Shown: piece after piece, positions 31,047-35,615 of the stretch
Numbering within the stretch: the stretch's first letter is position 1
Layout: the number at the start of each line of letters is the position of its first letter
Virus record (IMG/VR): IMGVR_UViG_3300030333_006291
Location: 1 to 35,615 of that record
Reading direction: 5' to 3' (one strand)
DNA from: a virus
Length of the DNA stretch: 35,615 bases
Notes under the pieces: generated by a model
Seen by the model: the letters and a program-made list of their open reading frames with translations, nothing else
What the model was told of the DNA's origin: nothing
The model's database searches: none
Program-made: the position numbers and the translations under genes

Positions 31047-32237
31047 CTAGAAGGTCGCCATCTGCAGCGTGTATCCGAGCGTCGAGTGCTTGAACGCTTC
31101 GAAGCCAACTTCCATGATGACGTCTTGGTTCTGACCGCCGGCGACACGCTGCGCGCTCGTGAGTCGAACGGCGGGAATGTCGAGAACAAGCGCGTTCGTG
31201 CCGTCGTCGAACACGATCTGGATCGAGCTGTCAGTTCCCGCGAGGTAGCGGCTCATCGTGTTGACCGGGTCGCCCGCGGCGAAGTACGCTTGGAACGAGC
31301 CGGAGAGCGAGAAGCTGCCCGCTCCGACGCTCGACGAGAACGCGTTGCCAATCTCCTGCCGCTGTCGAAGGTTGTTCGACGCCTGCATGGAAAACTGGGT
31401 GATGGTTTGGTCGAACCCACCCTCTCGGAAGACGTTGACGTTGTCGATGCCTGAGAGGACCGATCCGGTGCCGGCGCTGGATTGAGACCCGCTCGACTGC
31501 GCGGAGGAGGTCTCGTTGGTCGCCTGCTTGCCAAGCCAAGAGAAGGAGCCGTTGATGACCCCGTCAGTCGGAACCGTGAGGCTCATCCCGTCGCACACCA
31601 TGCCCTTGTAGAGGGCGTAGGTGCTGGACAGGTCGGCCCAGTTCTTCTCGAGCGAGTACGAGGCCTGCGTGGTGCCGTTCCTCGCGTAGTCCCCGATGGC
31701 CATCGTCAAGTTGTTGCTGGATTGCTCCTCGTCCACGAGCGTCGTGTTCGCCCTGTCGATGGTGATCTGGGTGGAGGTGTTTGTTGCGATGACGCGGAAG
31801 TAGCCGTTGTTTCCGGAGTTGGAGAATCCAGAGATCTTGACCCACTCACCAACCGCGATGGACGCGAACGGTGTGCCGCTGTCGGCGGTGATGGTTCCCG
31901 CCGTTGCGACGACGTTGTAGTCGACGGACGATCCCAAGGAGATCGTGCCGCCGTCGGTGAGCGCCGCGCCGTGCTGCAGGAAGCCTTCGTACATCAGCTT
32001 CTCCAGCGAGCCGCCACAGTACAGCTCAAAGGCGGTGTCTCCAGACGCTCCGACGGTTGCGCGGGTGACGGTGGGAATCTGACGGTCCGACTGAATCTCG
32101 GAACTGGCCGTCGTCCCGGTGTCTTGGCGAAGCGACTCGCTGGTGAATCGCATCGCGGTCTGAGTCGACGTCGGCGTGGTGCCGTACGTGGACTCCTTCA
32201 CGAAAGACAGGCCGAGCCTGTTAGTTGCTGCGGGCAT
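31047..32237 (-). CDS. Major tail tube protein
   Basis: A 396-residue beta-rich protein with the features of the siphovirus tail tube family (tail_tube_3-like): an N-terminal LGLSFVKESTYGTTPT block, SDRQIPTVTRATVGASGD, then a C-terminal strand set including VFREGGFDQTITQFSM and LAGTDSSIQIVFDDG. Residues about 105-175 (SGTPFASIAVGEWVKISG onward) look like an inserted Ig-like beta domain that would decorate the tube outside. It forms hexameric rings stacked along the tail. It sits directly before the chaperone genes as expected, with TAGGAG as binding site. Confidence 0.85.
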   Translation of the reverse strand: MPAATNRLGLSFVKESTYGTTPTSTQTAMRFTSESLRQDTGTTASSEIQSDRQIPTVTRATVGASGDTAFELYCGGSLEKLMYEGFLQHGAALTDGGTISLGSSVDYNVVATAGTITADSGTPFASIAVGEWVKISGFSNSGNNGYFRVIATNTSTQITIDRANTTLVDEEQSSNNLTMAIGDYARNGTTQASYSLEKNWADLSSTYALYKGMVCDGMSLTVPTDGVINGSFSWLGKQATNETSSAQSSGSQSSAGTGSVLSGIDNVNVFREGGFDQTITQFSMQASNNLRQRQEIGNAFSSSVGAGSFSLSGSFQAYFAAGDPVNTMSRYLAGTDSSIQIVFDDGTNALVLDIPAVRLTSAQRVAGGQNQDVIMEVGFEAFKHSTLGYTLQMATF

Positions 32238-32246
32238 GGGTTGCTC

Positions 32247-33215
32247 CTAGGTTGTTTCGTCCACTTGATATGGACACGAGACAGTGACTTGCCACCACTT
32301 GTCGGTTCTGCCGACAGGCGTGACGTAGGGGATCTTGTACTTCACCCCGTCGTGCGTCGACGGCATGAATGCCTTGGTGATCCTGTCGGCCAAGGCTAGC
32401 GCTGACTGATCGCCCGCGCCGATCGGCACGAAGACTGCGGCATCCATCACTCCGACTGTGCGGTACAGCCCGGACGCCGTCCTCTCCGTTGTCCCGTCGA
32501 GAATAGTGAGCATGATCCACTTGTCGTCGTCGGGATGGTCTAGGTTTGAGTTGTCGTATTGCACCTGCACGCTCTCAGCGTCCGCGACTTGCGTCTTGAA
32601 CCTGCTGCGCAGCTTGTTGTGCAGATACTCTCCGTCCAGCGCGCCGCTTGTCGCGGCCCCGAGCGCGGTCGGGTCTGCTTCTTCGTCAACGTAGAACGGG
32701 CAGGACACGCGGGTCACATGCCATCGCTGCGTGCGCCCCTCGTTCGAGATGGACGGCTGCTCGAACTTGGCTTTGACCACAGTCACGTCGCGGAACAGCG
32801 CACGGACGCTGTCGGCCAAGGCCAGCGCATCGCCGTCGCCGTGGCCGACTTCGGTGTGAATGTCGACGGTCAACTCACCGAACTTCCTGTACGCAATCTT
32901 CGTTCCGTACCCCGTCTGCTCGGCTGTGGTCGTGAGGATCGAGACCTTGGCCCACAAGCCGGAGTCCGGCGGTTCAAAGCTCACATTGTCGTACGCCGCC
33001 GTGACGGTCGTGTTGTCGTCGAAGTGCGCGCGGATTTGGTTGTAGAGGTCCTCCCAGCAAAAGGCCGCGTTGAACTCCAACGTGCCAAAGGCCTCGGCGG
33101 AGGCGATGCCAGTCGGCGAGACGGGCCCAGAGATGGACGGCGTGCCAAAGGCCTCGGCGGAGGCGATGCCACCAGCCGTGCCGGTGATGACCATGATCGC
33201 GCCGATCGGGCTCAT
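32247..33215 (-). CDS. Tail terminator-like protein with duplicated domain
   Basis: A 322-residue protein made of two homologous halves. Domain 1 (about 55-179) and domain 2 (about 195-322) align along their length: DLYNQIRAHF with YLHNKLRSRF, DALALADSVRALF with SALALADRITKAF, and RWHVTRVSCPFYVDE with KWWQVTVSCPYQVDE. Each half matches the size and pattern of DUF4128-like tail terminator/completion proteins, which are normally single-domain and hexameric. The N-terminal 50 residues carry GIASAEAFGT twice. The position, before the tail tube, is that of the tail terminator. Overlaps the preceding gene by ATGA. Confidence 0.75.
   Translation of the reverse strand: MSPIGAIMVITGTAGGIASAEAFGTPSISGPVSPTGIASAEAFGTLEFNAAFCWEDLYNQIRAHFDDNTTVTAAYDNVSFEPPDSGLWAKVSILTTTAEQTGYGTKIAYRKFGELTVDIHTEVGHGDGDALALADSVRALFRDVTVVKAKFEQPSISNEGRTQRWHVTRVSCPFYVDEEADPTALGAATSGALDGEYLHNKLRSRFKTQVADAESVQVQYDNSNLDHPDDDKWIMLTILDGTTERTASGLYRTVGVMDAAVFVPIGAGDQSALALADRITKAFMPSTHDGVKYKIPYVTPVGRTDKWWQVTVSCPYQVDETT
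33081..33171. repeat. Two 31-bp direct repeats
   Basis: Positions 33081-33111 and 33141-33171 are identical over 31 bases and 60 bases apart start to start (20 codons). They encode the repeated GIASAEAFGT peptide at residues 16-25 and 36-45 of the terminator-like protein. Nucleotide identity means a recent duplication or ongoing recombination. Confidence 0.9.
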
Positions 33216-33808
33216 AGCGCGGCCACCAGCTGTGAATACGTGAACGGCGTCTCGTCTCTCGGCGGCACGACCGTCACCGAGGCGTCCATGATCTTGGCGA
33301 TGGTGTCGTCGGAGAGAAGCGTCTCGTAGGGGACTCGGAAGCGCCTGCGTGCGGTGACGGTGGGGGTGATCTTGCCGCTCTCGAGAGTCGTGACCTCAGA
33401 CGTGATCTCGGTGATCTGCTCCATGGTCAAGTCCGCGATCATGACGCCCATCGTCTTCAGCTCCTCAAGGCCCCACGTCGTGTCGACGCCGCCGGCCGCT
33501 TGGATCTTGGCAAGCCTCGACTCCATGTCGACTTTGGCGCGCGTGACGTCGTCCGCTTCGACCCCGTCGCTGACCAACGAGTCGGCGTCGAAGTCCGACG
33601 CGGTGAACACGCGAGCCAGAGAGACGAAGGAGCGGAAGTGTGCGCGCACGCTTTCCTCCAGCGCTGTGATCTGTGAAGGCTCGGCGCCGCCTAGCCACGC
33701 GGTCATCTCGCTGGCGGTGACGTAGGCGCCTGACTGACGCACCTCGACCGGCATGCCGTCTTGCCAGCTGCCGCCGTTTCCGACCTTGTACAGTACCTCG
33801 CAGATCAT
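33212..33808 (-). CDS. Unknown virion-associated protein
   Basis: A 198-residue protein in the neck/tail gene block. Its start and stop both overlap neighbours by 4 bases (ATGA). The middle is helical (EESVRAHFRSFVSLARVF, then TRAKVDMESRLAKIQAAGG), the end beta-like with VTARRRFRVPYETLLSDD. I do not recognise a family. Location between a small virion protein and the tail terminator suggests a neck or tail component. Confidence 0.6.
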   Translation of the reverse strand: MICEVLYKVGNGGSWQDGMPVEVRQSGAYVTASEMTAWLGGAEPSQITALEESVRAHFRSFVSLARVFTASDFDADSLVSDGVEADDVTRAKVDMESRLAKIQAAGGVDTTWGLEELKTMGVMIADLTMEQITEITSEVTTLESGKITPTVTARRRFRVPYETLLSDDTIAKIMDASVTVVPPRDETPFTYSQLVAAL

Positions 33809-34212
33809 AGCTTGAAGATCTTGTTGGCGCCGTTGTCCCAGCTGATGGTGATGTCGCCGCCGTTCGGGGTGACGGGCAGGCCGGTCGCCGTGTCGATGTA
33901 CGCGATGAGCTGTGACGAGCCGGCGGAGCCGGAGTCGCGGTAGATCACGAGCGCCTCGGACTGGTCTCCGGTGACGCTTGACAGCGTGACGTCCGCTGCG
34001 TCGAAGACGCCCGCGGTGGTCGTCTTGCTCGCGAGGTTGCCGCTTGTCGCGACTCGAGCGCCTGACGGTATGTCGTCGAGGAAGTCGTGCGCCGCTAGGT
34101 CGACGGTGTAGTCATTGGTGTCGACAAGCACGACCTTGATGTTGTCGTCGAGCATGTCGATGTCTTTGTCGAGGAACGCCTTCCTCGCCTTGTCGTAGAG
34201 TGCGTTGGCCAT
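33805..34212 (-). CDS. Unknown beta-rich virion protein
   Basis: A 135-residue protein beginning MANALYDKARKAFLDKDIDM, then strands (NIKVVLVDTNDYTVDL, ALVIYRDSGSAGSSQLIAYI) and a C-terminal GGDITISWDNG. Proteins of this pattern are frequent in phage structural clusters and usually described only as virion proteins. The ATG overlaps the upstream TAA by one base (TAATG). No function can be assigned beyond likely structural. Confidence 0.65.
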   Translation of the reverse strand: MANALYDKARKAFLDKDIDMLDDNIKVVLVDTNDYTVDLAAHDFLDDIPSGARVATSGNLASKTTTAGVFDAADVTLSSVTGDQSEALVIYRDSGSAGSSQLIAYIDTATGLPVTPNGGDITISWDNGANKIFKL

Positions 34213-34676
34213 TAGGTGAGACTCCTTGTGATCTCTTCGAGTGTGACGCGAACCATGCCCTTTGGTGCCTGCACTGAGAAGCCGCCCTTGACGAGCGTGC
34301 GACCCGTGCGACCCTTGCGGGGGTCCTTGCTCGGTCCGGGATCTTTGGGCACGAAGCCGCCGAACTCAAGCACTCCGATGTACGGAACGTTGTTAGTCAA
34401 CCAGATGATCCCGTACGGCTTCGCGCTGTTGACTCGCTTTTGTCCCTTTGAGACGGTGCCTGAGCCTGTCTTGTCCTTGGAGCCCAGCTCGTTGCTGGCC
34501 GGCGCGCCGATCGTGATCTGCCAGTTGCCGCGCGCCCTGCCGGTGTCCACGGGCGTCTTCATCACGACACCTCTCAGCAGGTCCATCGCGATCTTGCGCT
34601 GGATCGTGGTGACGTCAATCTCGACCTCTTTCTGGAAGTCAACGATCGCGGCGTTCAAGTCTGAAACGTCAATCAT
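34212..34676 (-). CDS. HK97 gp10-like neck/head-tail joining protein
   Basis: A 154-residue protein with features of the HK97-gp10/minor tail family: an N-terminal helix (MIDVSDLNAAIVDFQKEVE), then TPVDTGRARGNWQITIG, the VDTGxxRxNW signature, and YIGVLEFGG near the centre, followed by GMVRVTLEEI. These link head to tail. The ATG at 34676 overlaps the previous stop by 4 bases; a longer frame to 35123 overlaps the stopper gene almost fully and is rejected. Confidence 0.85.
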   Translation of the reverse strand: MIDVSDLNAAIVDFQKEVEIDVTTIQRKIAMDLLRGVVMKTPVDTGRARGNWQITIGAPASNELGSKDKTGSGTVSKGQKRVNSAKPYGIIWLTNNVPYIGVLEFGGFVPKDPGPSKDPRKGRTGRTLVKGGFSVQAPKGMVRVTLEEITRSLT

Positions 34677-35041
34677 TGCCTGAGCTGCACCTCGTACGCG
34701 CAGATGCTTGTGCCGGAGTAGAGCGGGTTCAACGACACGATGTCGAACGCTTCGCTGTCGAACGTGACCTTCATCCCAAGGTCCGGGGTGAACGCGAGGT
34801 TCTTGGCCGGCAGGATGACTTGAACGTCTCGAGCCTGAACGAGCTCCCCGTCCACGTACCTGCGGTCGTACTGCTCCGGCGGCGTGACGTTGACGGTGTG
34901 CGTCACGACGGAGCCCTCCGTGACCTTGCCGGTGGACGGCGCGTACGTTGAGCTGCCGGGGACAGTGAACACCACGGACTTTCCGTAGGTCTCCGCGATG
35001 GTGTAGACCTCCGCGAGCAGTTTGGTGTCGATGGCTGTCAT
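34673..35041 (-). CDS. Head-tail stopper-like protein
   Basis: A 122-residue beta-rich protein between the adaptor and the gp10-like gene, coupled to both by ATGA overlaps. It has an N-terminal helix, then alternating strands with VNVTPPEQYDRRYVDGE and LAFTPDLGMKVTFDSEAFDIV, the pattern of head-closure or stopper proteins in siphophages. Identification relies on gene order and fold pattern more than on a motif. Confidence 0.6.
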   Translation of the reverse strand: MTAIDTKLLAEVYTIAETYGKSVVFTVPGSSTYAPSTGKVTEGSVVTHTVNVTPPEQYDRRYVDGELVQARDVQVILPAKNLAFTPDLGMKVTFDSEAFDIVSLNPLYSGTSICAYEVQLRQ

Positions 35042-35550
35042 GCGCGCTCGATTCCGCTACGAAGAAGCGGTCTGAGAATGTTGTCCACCAACCTGTACCG
35101 CTTGATCTGCGACTTGCCTCCACCGGCGTACTTGGTCCTGCTGCTCACGGAGCCGGCCTGCACCTCCTCCTCGGAGATGTTGTACGGGTTGGTGATGTCC
35201 GGCATGAGATCACCGTCCGACAGCTGCCTCAGCGCCATCTCGGCGGTCGCGTGCTTCAACTCGTCGGGCAGAACCGCGGTCGAGTGGACGTAGATGTCAT
35301 ACATGACGACGTACGAACGAGGCCAGTTGAGCGCTTGGTCAAGCGACCATCGCGTTCCAACCCACCGTCGTCCGTACGCCGCGTCTAGATACTGAGATGC
35401 GAGCCGTATGGCCTTCTCCTTGTTTGCAGTGGACGCGCTAGACCAAGTGGACGACGCAGAGTGATCCGTGTGGTACGTGTCAGCGTCGGCGACCGAGATG
35501 TACCCGTTCGCGTTCTCGAGACCAGTTCCGTCTTCTACAACAAGGGCCAT
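35038..35550 (-). CDS. Head-tail adaptor, DnaT-like/gp6-like family
   Basis: A 170-residue protein opening with MALVVEDGTGLENANGYISV, the standard N-terminus of a family often labelled putative DnaT-like ssDNA-binding protein but found in the head-tail connector slot. Other family blocks are LASQYLDAAYGRRWVG, ALNWPRSY and LPDELKHATAEMALRQLSDG, followed by a C-terminal LVDNILRPLL. It would bind the portal ring in a gp6-like way. The DnaT label is probably misleading here. It starts 3 bases after the upstream stop. Confidence 0.82.
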   Translation of the reverse strand: MALVVEDGTGLENANGYISVADADTYHTDHSASSTWSSASTANKEKAIRLASQYLDAAYGRRWVGTRWSLDQALNWPRSYVVMYDIYVHSTAVLPDELKHATAEMALRQLSDGDLMPDITNPYNISEEEVQAGSVSSRTKYAGGGKSQIKRYRLVDNILRPLLRSGIERA

Positions 35551-35553
35551 GAC

Positions 35554-35615
35554 CTACTCCTCCTCGCTCTCTTCTTCCTCTTCCTCTTCTTCCGGCTCCG
35601 GCTCGGGCTCCGGCT
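35554..35615 (-). CDS. Acidic C-terminus of an upstream protein
   Basis: Only the last 20 codons are inside the window; the frame is open to the right edge. The visible tail is Pro/Glu repeats then a Glu run (PEPEPEPEEEEEEESEEE) ending at a TAG at 35554. From the gene order it should lie between the capsid genes and the head-tail adaptor. Its identity cannot be told from this end. Confidence 0.65.
   Translation of the reverse strand, partial: PEPEPEPEEEEEEEESEEE

Noticed and set aside
33081-33171. Direct repeats as a CRISPR array
   Set aside because: Only two copies, inside a reading frame, with a codon-multiple period and a repeated peptide; no cas genes.
34212-35123. 303-codon minus-strand frame covering the stopper and gp10-like genes
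   Set aside because: The upstream half overlaps the stopper gene and encodes low-quality Arg-rich sequence; the family match begins at the ATG at 34676.
1-35615. tRNA genes, integrase, attachment sites or insertion sequences
   Set aside because: I found no tRNA-like cloverleaf, no recombinase or transposase motifs and no flanking duplications. My reading by eye could miss a tRNA; a tRNAscan run would settle it.

Overview
The window is about 35.6 kb of a tailed double-stranded DNA phage (or prophage), most likely a siphovirus. Every gene I can support lies on the minus strand, so the given strand is the reverse complement of the coding strand and the genes read from right to left. The DNA is GC-rich (roughly 60% by eye). 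Most junctions are 1-8 base stop/start overlaps (ATGA, GTGA, TGATG), which implies long translationally coupled operons. The tail tip genes (DUF2460, DUF2163, NlpC/P60, gp15-like) follow the order of the Rhodobacter gene transfer agent (GTA). That points to a host among the alphaproteobacteria or a related marine group, but this is inference. I saw no integrase, tRNA, lysis cassette, terminase or capsid gene.

Late region (35615 down to 18178): the acidic C-terminus of an unknown protein, head-tail adaptor, stopper, HK97 gp10-like protein, two small virion proteins, a tail terminator-like protein with two tandem copies of its domain, and the tail tube. Next comes a G/GT chaperone pair with a -1 slippery heptamer (G GGA AAC), then the 1188-residue tape measure. 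The tip follows: a DUF2460 distal tail protein, a small beta-domain protein, an 1190-residue DUF2163 hub carrying two beta-helix modules and an inserted domain, an NlpC/P60 peptidase, a gp15-like host-specificity protein and a DUF2793 protein. A rho-independent terminator at 18083-18113 closes this operon.

Switch and unknown-gene region (18178 to 14404): a candidate promoter and an 11-bp palindrome precede a run of small unrecognised genes, including a 29-codon micro-gene. The run ends with a gene of the HMUDK-helical/aGPT-pyrophosphorylase type, a family tied to hypermodified bases in phage DNA.

Repair region (14404 to 11807): a uracil-DNA-glycosylase superfamily protein, a SprT-like metalloprotease, a 55-residue protein, an ATP-dependent DNA ligase and a pyrimidine-dimer-glycosylase-like protein. 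A strong extended -10 promoter with a 12-bp palindrome just downstream lies between the last two.

Replication and nucleotide region (11804 to 1): an SNF2-type helicase, three unknown proteins, a candidate single-strand-binding protein, a primase fused to an MCM-like AAA+ helicase, an all-alpha NTP pyrophosphatase, a thymidylate-synthase-fold nucleotide hydroxymethylase with Asp at the base-selecting position, a small membrane protein, a dNMP-kinase-like P-loop protein, a dCMP-deaminase-like protein, a family A DNA polymerase and a VRR-NUC nuclease. The enzymes look able to make and polymerise a modified pyrimidine, with T4's hydroxymethylcytosine pathway as the nearest functional analogy. The candidate SSB and the primase-helicase both end in an acidic tip with a terminal Phe, as in T7 gp2.5 and gp4.
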